Assembly: GCA_964510575.1 (NCBI GenBank)
Contig: CAZECN010000029.1
Location: 1 to 32,899, forward strand
Length of the DNA: 32,899 nt
Source: CALKYB01 sp964510575
GTDB lineage: Bacteria > Bdellovibrionota_C > UBA2361 > SZUA-149 > CALKYB01
Direction of reading: 5' to 3'
Shown here: in pieces, positions 7,700 to 15,296 of the stretch
How positions within the stretch are numbered: the first letter of the stretch is position 1
Layout of the letters: the number at the start of each line of letters is the position of its first letter
Notes under the pieces: generated by a model
What the model was told of the DNA's origin: nothing
The model's input: only the letters and a program-made list of their open reading frames with translations
Database searches by the model: none
Program-made: the position numbers and the translations under genes

Positions 7700-9630
7700 C
7701 TTTCAGGCCAGAGTTTATCTTTGTTGGCTAAAGCATGTTCACAGCGGGCCATGCCTTTTCTTACTTCCTTAATTTTTCCTTCTGTTACAAGTCCAGAAAG
7801 CTTGTCCGCCATATCGACACCATCTGAGGCTATTTCAACCCCGGTTTTGGCCAAGTCCACAATGGCGTCAAGGGCACGAGGAATTATGCTGGGAGATGCT
7901 AACTCGCCTTTTAAGGAAAAGGGTGGAATTAAACTAGCGATACTAGGGTTATTGGCTTTAATATCAAAATCTAAGTCCATCACTTCCTTTCCAAGGTTAA
8001 TGGAGCCATCAGCAAAGACAGTTATAACTTCGCTGTCAATGATTTGGTGCTGACTAGTAATTACCCCTTGTTCAATTTTAGAGCTGCTTAGCAGGCAGTG
8101 CACAGCTACATTTGATTTTTTTCCAAACAGTGGAGCTAGAATATCTTGAATTCCTACTGAAATGATTTTCAACATATTGTTGGTAACAACTCCCTCCCCG
8201 GAGGAAAGATCCACTGTGCCTTTTAGGTTTGAGGCTAGGAGATGTGGAGAAGCTCCTTCGGAGCTGAGCTTAAACTTACCGTCGGCTTTGCCGCTGACTC
8301 CTTGATCCGCACCCGTTGCAGCTAAATACTTACCGTAATCGAAGCCTGAGGTATTAAAATTACTTAGGAGTGTGGGAGAGTCTAATGATCCATCAAACTT
8401 AATCTCAGCGTCAATATCGCCCTCATAAAACAACGCTTTAACTGGCGTTATTTCCATCTGTCCTTTTTTAGACTTCAGCCCAAGGTTCACATTTGAGAAA
8501 GTAGTTTCCTCTCCAATGATTAGTTTTTCTATTTTAACGGCGGCCTCAAGGTTGAGAGCCCTAAGGGTTTCAAGAGGGAGCTTTTCTTTTGAGAAAACCT
8601 CTTTATTCTCTGAGTTTTTTTCGGAAGAGCTTTCTGACTGTTGATTGCTCGAGGGGTTGATGTTGTCGAAAATCAGCAGGGTGCTATCTAGTTGAGCCAA
8701 GATGGTTTTGAAGGAGCTGTCGAAACTAAGCGAACCTTTAATATCGCTTTGTTCTATTTTTAAGTCGAGGTTTGATAAATTATAGTTCTTATCAACTAGA
8801 TCTAGCTGTCCGGAGCCTGAAATATTTTTTTGAGGAGGGAACGATTCAGAACCAAAAACTCTAAGAAAACTTAAGTCTGGGAAGTCTATCTCTAGTTTAA
8901 GAGAACTTTTCTTAAGGGGCTGGGATAGTAGTATAGGTCCTTTAGCTTTAACGCTTGCTTTCCCTAACAGTATTTCTAGATCTAAGGGAGCTTCCTTAAA
9001 GCGCGAGATGGTTCTCACATCTGGAATAGTACCTTTTATCGAGAAAGCTTCTCCTTGCAGAGTGCCTTTTAAGTTTACTCTTCTCTTAGAACCTTCTGTT
9101 TTTAGGTTTGCTTTTTCAATAGCTAGGTCTAGAGGAGAGCTTCCCTTGTGAGCAAATTCTAAATTAGAAATTGTCGCGGAGAAAAGTTCAAGTAGAAAGC
9201 TAGAGCTGGAATTATCTTTCTTCTCCTCTTTGCCAAAGCTCCAATTGCTTTTACCAGTTGAATGGAGTTCTGATAGAAAGTCACTGCCGTGGAGTTCGAT
9301 ATTAGAAAATTCCAGCGTTTTCTTGGGAGGTAGTAGGCTCCATAAGTCGAGGTGAACTAAGGCTTTTTGTATTTCAGCCATTGAGGGTTTTGAACCCCAC
9401 TTTGTGTTTGCGATTTTTACATTTTCAACCTCAAGCTTGGGTTTGAGGGAGAATGTAATATTGATGGGTCCATTAAGTTCGACTTTTCTGCCAAGACTTT
9501 CAGAGATGTAATCAGCTATTTCAGCCCTATAGTCATTAGGGTTGACGAAACGTACCAGTCCATAAATAGCCAAGCAGCAAAGCAGTAAGATTCCAAGTAG
9601 AACAGCAATTCCTTTGAGTATTATTTTCAT
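7696..9630 (-). CDS. AsmA-family envelope protein
   Basis: AsmA-family proteins are inner-membrane-anchored with a long periplasmic part, and are linked to outer-membrane biogenesis and lipid transport. The N-terminus has one transmembrane helix (about 3-27) followed by RFVNPNDYRAEIADYISESL, and LGRKVELNGPINI then fits the AsmA start. IKAN and LASPSI (about residues 550-590) match the C-terminal AsmA_2-like region. Most of the chain is repetitive beta-strand sequence with a Ser/Glu-rich low-complexity stretch near 325-345. At 644 residues it is within the family range. It lies 33 bases downstream of the LOG-family gene and is the last gene of the leftward group. The exact AsmA-like subfamily cannot be given. 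Confidence 0.83.
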   Translation of the reverse strand: MKIILKGIAVLLGILLLCCLAIYGLVRFVNPNDYRAEIADYISESLGRKVELNGPINITFSLKPKLEVENVKIANTKWGSKPSMAEIQKALVHLDLWSLLPPKKTLEFSNIELHGSDFLSELHSTGKSNWSFGKEEKKDNSSSSFLLELFSATISNLEFAHKGSSPLDLAIEKANLKTEGSKRRVNLKGTLQGEAFSIKGTIPDVRTISRFKEAPLDLEILLGKASVKAKGPILLSQPLKKSSLKLEIDFPDLSFLRVFGSESFPPQKNISGSGQLDLVDKNYNLSNLDLKIEQSDIKGSLSFDSSFKTILAQLDSTLLIFDNINPSSNQQSESSSEKNSENKEVFSKEKLPLETLRALNLEAAVKIEKLIIGEETTFSNVNLGLKSKKGQMEITPVKALFYEGDIDAEIKFDGSLDSPTLLSNFNTSGFDYGKYLAATGADQGVSGKADGKFKLSSEGASPHLLASNLKGTVDLSSGEGVVTNNMLKIISVGIQDILAPLFGKKSNVAVHCLLSSSKIEQGVITSQHQIIDSEVITVFADGSINLGKEVMDLDFDIKANNPSIASLIPPFSLKGELASPSIIPRALDAIVDLAKTGVEIASDGVDMADKLSGLVTEGKIKEVRKGMARCEHALANKDKLWPES

Positions 9631-9663
9631 GAAAGCTGTTTATTTGAATTCTTTTACTTGGGC

Positions 9664-10383
9664 TTACTTTACAGGAATGCCAGCCTCTTCCATAAACTGC
9701 TTGTGGTCATCTTCTAGCAGACTCATTGCTTCTTCAGGAGTTTTGGCAAACTTGATAAAGCGAAAATCTTCTTCGCTGACTAGACCTTGATCAAGTTGGA
9801 CTTCTTTCATCCAGTCAATCAACCCAGACCAGAAATCTTCGTGAAGCATGATTATTGGTCTATAAGGTAAATGCTGCACCTGTAGTAATTGCCAAGAGAA
9901 ATATAGCTCCAGCACAGTTCCGATTCCGCCTGGTGTAACGACAACGGCATTTGAAAGTCGCATAAAGTCGTCTAGGCGAGAGGAGAATCTATTGTGGTGA
10001 TGTTTAATATCGAGGTGTTGGCTGGGCCTTTCAAGTTTTCCCAAGGCCCCAAGCTCAATGGAAAGTCCGTAGGACATACTTTTACTACCCGATGCGTCTC
10101 GTCCATCCTGCACACCTGAGTTAGCCGCTTGCATCAGTCCAGGTCCACCACCTGTTAAGACATCAATACCTTTTTCTCCTAGCAAGTAAGCTAGGCGATA
10201 GGTCATTTTGTAGTAGTCATCATCCGGTCTGGTTCTGGCACTTCCGAAAATGCTGACTCTGTAGTGATTAGAGGTATGCTTGCTGAGCTCGTCCTCAAGT
10301 AGCCTAATTCTCTCTCTCATCGATTTGAGTCGCCCAGTCAGTCTTCTTCTCCTTGGGTCGAGCATTTTCATATATTTGTTCAT
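9664..10383 (-). CDS. LOG-family protein (TIGR00730 type)
   Basis: This is a Rossmann-fold protein of the LOG family, often mis-named lysine decarboxylase. Characterised members release the base from nucleoside 5'-monophosphates (cytokinin-activating type). The visible signatures are VSIFGSAR (43-50), TGGGPGLM (77-84) and PGGIGTVLE (151-159), the family PGG-x-GT-x-x-E motif, with an arginine shortly before it (R136). A charged, helical extension (1-40) precedes the fold. At 239 residues it is slightly longer than the roughly 190 of short LOG proteins. The start is supported by an AGGAGA ribosome-binding site. It lies between a small coiled-coil gene and the AsmA-like gene. The substrate in this organism is unknown. 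Confidence 0.88.
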   Translation of the reverse strand: MNKYMKMLDPRRRRLTGRLKSMRERIRLLEDELSKHTSNHYRVSIFGSARTRPDDDYYKMTYRLAYLLGEKGIDVLTGGGPGLMQAANSGVQDGRDASGSKSMSYGLSIELGALGKLERPSQHLDIKHHHNRFSSRLDDFMRLSNAVVVTPGGIGTVLELYFSWQLLQVQHLPYRPIIMLHEDFWSGLIDWMKEVQLDQGLVSEEDFRFIKFAKTPEEAMSLLEDDHKQFMEEAGIPVK

Positions 10384-10460
10384 TTATTTCTCCTGAAAAA
10401 ACTTATGCCAGAGATAAGCTTTGGATCATCGGTTCTGTTGAGGGTTGAGATCTTCCGGCA

Positions 10461-10883
10461 TTATTGCCCAGCTACTTTCTTATCTTGGCTGTGCTCGGAA
10501 GTGTTACCTTTTGGCGAGGGGTTCGCAAGCTCCAATCTTTCCTTTAGAAGGCGAGACCAGTTTTCCCAACCCGGAGCATCCTTTCTTTCTTCAAGTAATT
10601 GATAGAGAGCTGGAATTTCGTCTCCAGGGTGAGCTTGGCTTAGGGTTCCTAAAGACTCTACAATATAGTCCATTGCGACTAGCAGCTGACTAAAATGTTC
10701 TTTACGAAGTGGGGTTTCAGTATTGTCCTTTTCTGCAGCTGATTCACTTCTAATTTCAGCCCTGCGCAGAGCTTTTTTAAGCTCGATGGCGGCTTGTTCT
10801 AGCTCACTGACTTCCTGCATGCGAAGTTCGCGACTTCTCAATCGGGGATTATGGTGAGGATGAAAATAACGGATGAGATCCAT
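10461..10883 (-). CDS. Small charged helical protein, unknown
   Basis: I do not recognise this 140-residue protein. It has no signal peptide and no membrane segment. Residues 15-50 (RSRELRMQEVSELEQAAIEL and on) look like a coiled coil, residues 60-115 like a second helical part, and the C-terminal 20 residues are polar and probably unstructured. It lies 81 bases downstream of the DAHP synthase gene and 77 bases upstream of the LOG-family gene, all leftward, and its codon use is similar. It is probably real because the frame is open over its full length and is collinear with its neighbours. No function is suggested. Confidence 0.65.
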   Translation of the reverse strand: MDLIRYFHPHHNPRLRSRELRMQEVSELEQAAIELKKALRRAEIRSESAAEKDNTETPLRKEHFSQLLVAMDYIVESLGTLSQAHPGDEIPALYQLLEERKDAPGWENWSRLLKERLELANPSPKGNTSEHSQDKKVAGQ

Positions 10884-10964
10884 AGCTCGAACTATACAAC
10901 ATAGGCGGAGCTACAGCACGAGAAAGGGGCTTGCTTGTGGATAACTAAAGCTAGACTACGCTCC

Positions 10965-11984
10965 TTAACAAGCAGATGTTCTTCCTACAGCCTCGGCAAT
11001 GGCAGCCATTTTTTTAGTCATTTTCTCGTATTGAGGTGGAGTTAATTGCTGAAAGCCATCAGATAAAGCTTTTTCGGGTTCGGGATGAACCTCAACGATA
11101 ATACCATCTGCGCCGGCTGCGATGGCTGCACATCCCATTGGTGAGACTAAATCCCTCACTCCGGTGCCGTGACTGGGATCTCCGATCACGGGTAAGAATG
11201 TTTCCTTTTGTAGAAGGGGGATAACAGAAAGATCAAAGGTATTTCTGGTTTCAGTGAAAAAACTCTTAATACCACGCTCGCAGAGGACAACGTTTGGGTT
11301 CCCTTCGCTTATAATATACTCCGCAGCCATCAGAAATTCAGACATGCTGGAAGCCGGTCCTCGTTTCAATAGAACCGGAGTTTTTGTTCCCCCAACTGCT
11401 TTGAGTAATCGGAAGTTTTGGGCGTTTCTAGCCCCGATTTGAAACATGTCAGCAGATTTTCCAACAACGTCAATGTGATACTCACTTACGATCTCCGTTA
11501 CTATTGGGAGGCCAGTTTCTTCACGGGCTAGTTCAAGAAGTTTAAGGCCTTCTTCTTCAAGCCCTTGGAAAGCGTAGGGGGAAGTTCTTGGCTTGTAAGC
11601 TCCACCCCTTAAGATTTTTGCCCCTGCTTTTTTTACTGCGTGAGCTGTGGAGACAATTTGCTCTTCACTTTCAACAGAGCAGGGACCTGCGATTTGTGTA
11701 ACTTCATTACCACCAATCTCAACGTCTCTTACCTTAACTATAGCTTTCTCAGATTTAAACTCTCGATTGCAAAGTTTGTAAGGTTTAAGCACTGGCACTA
11801 CTCTTTCCACGAAATCCAGTGATTGCAGTTCAAGCTTGGCTATTTTTCTTTCGTCACCAATAGCCCCCAGTACCACTTTCTCTTCACCTGGAAGATAGAG
11901 AGGCTTTAACCCCGTATCTGCAATTTTTTTCTTTACTAGTTCAGCGTCTGCTTCAGTGGCTGTTTTCTTTAAAACTATCAGCAT
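10965..11984 (-). CDS. aroF: 3-deoxy-7-phosphoheptulonate (DAHP) synthase, type I beta
   Basis: The enzyme condenses phosphoenolpyruvate and erythrose 4-phosphate, the first step of the shikimate pathway, in the cytoplasm. The first 70 or so residues form a small ferredoxin-like/ACT-like regulatory domain, as in the Thermotoga enzyme, and the catalytic barrel follows. The motifs are IAGPCSVES (98-106; C102 a metal ligand), KPRTSPYAFQG (131-141; substrate binding) and GDPSHGTG (268-275; H272), with E298 as a further likely metal ligand. At 339 residues it has the usual size. GAGAG-type bases (AGAGAGAT) lie upstream of the ATG. Feedback control through the N-terminal domain is likely from what is known of the family; the ligand cannot be read. 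The neighbours are not aromatic-pathway genes. Confidence 0.95.
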   Translation of the reverse strand: MLIVLKKTATEADAELVKKKIADTGLKPLYLPGEEKVVLGAIGDERKIAKLELQSLDFVERVVPVLKPYKLCNREFKSEKAIVKVRDVEIGGNEVTQIAGPCSVESEEQIVSTAHAVKKAGAKILRGGAYKPRTSPYAFQGLEEEGLKLLELAREETGLPIVTEIVSEYHIDVVGKSADMFQIGARNAQNFRLLKAVGGTKTPVLLKRGPASSMSEFLMAAEYIISEGNPNVVLCERGIKSFFTETRNTFDLSVIPLLQKETFLPVIGDPSHGTGVRDLVSPMGCAAIAAGADGIIVEVHPEPEKALSDGFQQLTPPQYEKMTKKMAAIAEAVGRTSAC

Positions 11985-12044
11985 TTGTTTCTATCTCTCT
12001 TTTGGTTCGGATCTTAAATTTATCAGGAGTATTTTTTAGGGTAG

Positions 12045-12599
12045 CTAGGCTTTCCACTTTATCGAGCAGCCCATTGCAGGTGTCAGTGGAATCACAGGGT
12101 CTTTTCCCTCGATAACTTCAGCTATCGCTATTTTTAAGTCTTCCCGAGCTACGGACTCAGGGTCACTATGGTTGTCATCAATTCTTCCATGATAGCAAAG
12201 TTTCTGATCGCTGTTAAACAAGTAAACTTCAGGAGTACAAGCTGCGTCATAGGCTTTGGCTACTTCCTGGGTCTCATCATGCAAATAAGGGTAACTGAAG
12301 TTATGAGCCTCGCTCTTCTTTACCATTTGTTCGAAAGCATCCTGGGGGTAACCAATTGAATCATTAGAGCAGATCGCAATCAGACTCAAACCTTTCTGGC
12401 TAAAAGTTTCGATCAATCCTAGCAAACGATCGTCCCAAGCTTTAACGTAGGGGCAATGATTGCAAGTGAAAACTACAGCTAGAGCTTTGCTTGCTGTAAA
12501 GTCGTTCAAGCTGTAGCGCTTGCCGTCGGTTGCTGGAAGGTTGAAGTAAGGTGCTTCTTGGCCGACTTCTAATTTTAATCCGCTAAGTTCTCTTTTCAT
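12045..12599 (-). CDS. Thioredoxin-fold protein (AhpC/TSA-redoxin type)
   Basis: This is a predicted cytoplasmic thiol-disulfide or peroxidase-like protein. The N-terminal VGQEAPYFNLPATDGKRYSL matches the redoxin opening. VVFTCNHCPYVKAW (42-55) gives a C46-x-x-C49 active site, and CTPEVYLF (121-128) contains the cis-proline. The C-terminal MGCSIKWKA ending is typical of a widespread subfamily annotated only as thioredoxin family protein. There is no signal peptide. At 184 residues it is of normal length. It lies 60 bases upstream of the DAHP synthase gene and could open that leftward group. The physiological partner is unknown. Confidence 0.88.
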   Translation of the reverse strand: MKRELSGLKLEVGQEAPYFNLPATDGKRYSLNDFTASKALAVVFTCNHCPYVKAWDDRLLGLIETFSQKGLSLIAICSNDSIGYPQDAFEQMVKKSEAHNFSYPYLHDETQEVAKAYDAACTPEVYLFNSDQKLCYHGRIDDNHSDPESVAREDLKIAIAEVIEGKDPVIPLTPAMGCSIKWKA

Positions 12600-12653
12600 T
12601 ATGCGATAGTCAATTGCTAAATGTTTTAGAATTTCTCTTAACTGAAATTTCGT

Positions 12654-12703
12654 AAGCGTTCAGGTAGTTCTTGTCGAGGCGCTCAAAGGCTAACGAATGA
12701 GTC
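12654..12703 (+). repeat. Dispersed intergenic repeat, copy 2
   Basis: The core at 12663-12703 matches the reverse complement of 16968-17008 at 35 of 41 positions, including the identical 18-base block TCGAGGCGCTCAAAGGCT. The left end AAGCGTTCAG is shared with copy 1 at 1300. Copies 2 and 3 are inverted relative to each other and flank the transketolase-TPR pair. No open reading frame is involved. Confidence 0.75.
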
Positions 12704-12779
12704 ACGTTTAAAACACGAAGTAGTGAGGAAGCATGCCTAGTAAGGATGAGAAGGGCTGCCTGACTGCTTACGAGATTCA

Positions 12780-12823
12780 CCTTATTACCTTGGAGAGGTA
12801 AGAAAGGCCATAGCGCCTAGGCG
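12780..12823. repeat. Hairpin and palindrome between thioredoxin gene and terminator
   Basis: TTACCT (12785-12790) pairs with AGGTAA (12796-12801), extended by CCTT/AAGG outside it. CGCCTAGGCG (12814-12823) is a perfect 10-base palindrome. Both lie just left of the leftward terminator at 12827-12862. No function can be assigned. Confidence 0.4.
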
Positions 12824-12826
12824 TAT

Positions 12827-12862
12827 AAAAAAAGGCCGAAGATAGAGGTACAATCTTCGGCC
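12827..12862 (-). terminator. Strong Rho-independent terminator, leftward
   Basis: A perfect 10-bp stem, GGCCGAAGAT (12834-12843) with ATCTTCGGCC (12853-12862), has a 9-base loop and is followed on the minus strand by at least seven Ts (the A-run at 12827-12833). No leftward gene lies immediately upstream of it, which is why a small RNA is proposed at 12834-12938. Confidence 0.85.
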
Positions 12863-12938
12863 GGTATGTGGAGTAAAGGTATTGTAATTCGGTGCCTCTG
12901 GTCAGGAAACACCGATGAGTCGGTCAACAAGAAGAGAT
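12834..12938 (-). ncRNA. Candidate small RNA (about 105-115 nt), leftward
   Basis: A leftward transcript is suggested by an extended -10 element, TG-G-TATGAT (minus strand; hexamer at 12950-12945), and by the terminator ending near 12827. Between them lies a hairpin CGGTG-TTTCCT...AGG-CACCG (12914-12890), whose CCG arm can alternatively pair in CCGA-TGAG-TCGG (12912-12923). No convincing -35 box is present. It does not match the conserved loops of SRP RNA or 6S RNA as I know them. This is inference from the promoter-terminator pair only. Confidence 0.3.
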
Positions 12939-13084
12939 GCTAGAATCATACCAATTTAATAGGGAACGGTTTAGGGCTTAGGTGACTACTTTTTTGGTAA
13001 CCTAAAAACTCAAAGAATTCGAGATGTTAAGTCTGTTGTTCAAAAATTGTCACTACGAAATTGTACCAAACTTGTTTCTGCGCC

Positions 13085-13135
13085 CAGCGGGTGCTTTATA
13101 GACTCAGCGGTGCTTTGAAAGGGTCAGTGGTGTTA
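13085..13135. repeat. Three tandem 20-bp imperfect repeats upstream of tkt
   Basis: CAGCGGGTGCTTT (from 13085), CAGCGGTGCTTT (from 13105) and CAGTGGTGTTACC (from 13125) recur at exact 20-base spacing, close to two helical turns. They end about 95 bases before the transketolase start. This could be an array of binding sites for a regulator. No known operator was recognised. Confidence 0.5.
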
Positions 13136-13227
13136 CCAGAAATCTGGCCTTAATTGAGAACTTTATTGTGTGGGAGTCTCAGGGGAATCAATCGGAACTC
13201 TGATTTTCAGCTGAGGTAGCTTAGTAG

Positions 13228-15258
13228 ATGAACATTTCTAAAGAACAGCTTGAACAGGCGGCAAATACTATTCGCTTTCTATCAGTAGATGCAGTCAATA
13301 AAGCCGCTAGTGGTCACCCAGGTATGCCGATGGGAATGGCTGAAATTGGAGCTGTGCTTTGGCTAAAACATCTTAACTTTAATCCCAATCACACGGATTG
13401 GTTGAACCGGGATAGATTTGTTCTTTCAAACGGTCACGGTTCGATGTTCATCTACTCTCTTCTTCACTTGGCTGGGTTCAAAGTTTCTCTAGAAGATTTG
13501 AAAAATTTTCGGCAGCTAGGAAGTTCTACCCCTGGGCACCCAGAGTCTTTTGAAACCGAAGGAGTAGAATGTACAACTGGTCCGCTTGGCCAGGGCATTG
13601 CCAATGCTGTCGGAATGGCAATTGGACAGAAAAAGATGGAGGCCTGTTACGGTAAAAATGTTTCTAGCCACAATGTCTATTGCCTTCTTGGGGATGGTTG
13701 TTTGATGGAAGGGATTAGTAGTGAGGCTTGCTCCTTGGCTGGTCACCTTGGACTAGGAAATCTTAACGTAATCTTTGATGATAACCAGATTAGCATTGCA
13801 GGAAGTACTAACCTTACCTTCACCGAGGACGTTGCCGGGCGTTTCGAAGCGCTAGGTTGGTCGGTTAAGAAAATTGATGGTCATAACACCGAAGAAATAG
13901 ATAAGGCGATTGACTGGGCTAAATCTGAAACTGAGAAGCCATCGCTGATTCTTGCGCGAACAGTAATTGGAAAAGGTAGTCCCAATAAGGCTGGGACTGG
14001 GGGAGTTCACGGTAGTCCACTAGGGGAAGAAGAAGCTAAGCTAGCAAAAAAGGAAATGGGCTGGCCTGAGGATCAAACCTTTTTGATTCCTGAAGAGGTT
14101 AAAAGCCTGTTTGCAGAAAGAATTGAGAGCTTGCAAGAGCAATATTCTAAATGGCAGGTTGGCTATGATAGTTGGAAAAACAAGGAGCCGTCTCTAGCTT
14201 CAGAGCTTGAAGACTCACTGTCTGGTAAAATCCCAGAAGATTTGAGCAAGGTGTTACTAGATTCCCTACCTGATTCTGATAAGCCTGTTGCAACTAGAAA
14301 GATTTCCTCCGCTGTGATTCAAGGAGCAGCTGCAGCTTTGCCTGCAATGATTGGGGGTTCGGCTGATTTAGAACCGTCAACCTTGACCACAATAAAAGAT
14401 TCCTCCTCGATTACTCCAAAAGATTTTAGTGGGCGTAACATACACTTTGGAGTTCGCGAACACGCTATGGGAGCGATTGTTAATGGCCTTGCACATTACG
14501 GAGGCTTTATTCCTTTTTGCTCTACCTTCCTATGTTTCTCTGATTATATGCGCCCGTCGATAAGACTAGCTGCGCTTTCAAAGTTACGTTCTCTCTTTGT
14601 ATTCACTCATGAAAGCATATTTCTTGGTGAAGACGGTCCGACCCATCAGCCTGTAGAGCACGTTGGATCTTTGAGAATGATTCCTAACCTTTTCGTCATG
14701 CGACCGGCTGATGAGCTTGAAACAGCTATGTGTTATTCGCTTGCGTTGCGCAGGGAGACAGGCCCTTCAGCTCTTTGTCTTACTCGGCAGTCAATTGCCC
14801 CAATTGAAAGACCAAAAGATTTTGACCCAGAGGAAATTCTTTTAGGTGCTTACTCTGTTTTAGAAAGCGGAGGGACTACGGAGCCAGGGTTGGTCATAGT
14901 GGCTACGGGTTCAGAGGTTCCTCTGGCAATAGAAGTCGCCAAAAGCTTAGCTAAGGCTGGGAATGCCGAGCAAGGAGTAAGGGTTGTCTCGATGCCATGT
15001 TGGGAAAGGTTCAACCAGTGTTCTGTTGAATACAAGAACACTCTTATTCCTCGACAAGCTAAAACCGTTGTTATGGAAGCAGGAACTTCTTTTGGGTGGA
15101 GCGGTATGATCAATGCTGACCCTCATCAGAGTTATTTGCTTTCAGTTGATACTTTCGGGACTTCAGCTCCTCTTAAAGATTTGCAACAAAAATTTGGATT
15201 TACTGCTGAGCTAGCTACTGAGAAGATAGGAGGGTGGCTGGCAGGTTTCTCATCTTGA
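13228..15258 (+). CDS. tkt: Transketolase
   Basis: This thiamine-diphosphate enzyme of the pentose phosphate pathway moves two-carbon units between sugar phosphates in the cytoplasm and supplies erythrose 4-phosphate and ribose 5-phosphate. The N-terminal domain shows the conserved histidines H30 in ASGHPGMPMG, H70 in SNGHG and H104 in TPGHPE. The ThDP/metal motif begins GDGCLMEG (155-162) and ends at N186 in FDDNQISI. The central domain has GVREHAMG with the catalytic glutamate. At 676 residues it is full length. A GAGG ribosome-binding site precedes the ATG. It is followed 38 bases later by a TPR-protein gene in the same direction. The long upstream gap contains tandem 20-bp repeats that could be regulatory. 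Confidence 0.97.
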   Translation: MNISKEQLEQAANTIRFLSVDAVNKAASGHPGMPMGMAEIGAVLWLKHLNFNPNHTDWLNRDRFVLSNGHGSMFIYSLLHLAGFKVSLEDLKNFRQLGSSTPGHPESFETEGVECTTGPLGQGIANAVGMAIGQKKMEACYGKNVSSHNVYCLLGDGCLMEGISSEACSLAGHLGLGNLNVIFDDNQISIAGSTNLTFTEDVAGRFEALGWSVKKIDGHNTEEIDKAIDWAKSETEKPSLILARTVIGKGSPNKAGTGGVHGSPLGEEEAKLAKKEMGWPEDQTFLIPEEVKSLFAERIESLQEQYSKWQVGYDSWKNKEPSLASELEDSLSGKIPEDLSKVLLDSLPDSDKPVATRKISSAVIQGAAAALPAMIGGSADLEPSTLTTIKDSSSITPKDFSGRNIHFGVREHAMGAIVNGLAHYGGFIPFCSTFLCFSDYMRPSIRLAALSKLRSLFVFTHESIFLGEDGPTHQPVEHVGSLRMIPNLFVMRPADELETAMCYSLALRRETGPSALCLTRQSIAPIERPKDFDPEEILLGAYSVLESGGTTEPGLVIVATGSEVPLAIEVAKSLAKAGNAEQGVRVVSMPCWERFNQCSVEYKNTLIPRQAKTVVMEAGTSFGWSGMINADPHQSYLLSVDTFGTSAPLKDLQQKFGFTAELATEKIGGWLAGFSS

Positions 15259-15296
15259 TTGTTCGGCCTCTAAACTTAGTCTTTGCTGAATGAAGG

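Noticed and set aside
12890..12930. Hammerhead-ribozyme-like bases (GAAAC and GATGAG) on the plus strand
   Set aside because: The core CUGAUGA is not present, and the order and spacing of stems do not fit any hammerhead type.
12834..12938. SRP (4.5S) RNA or 6S RNA
   Set aside because: The conserved SRP apical loop (GGAAGGAAGC-type) and the long bulged 6S hairpin are not visible.
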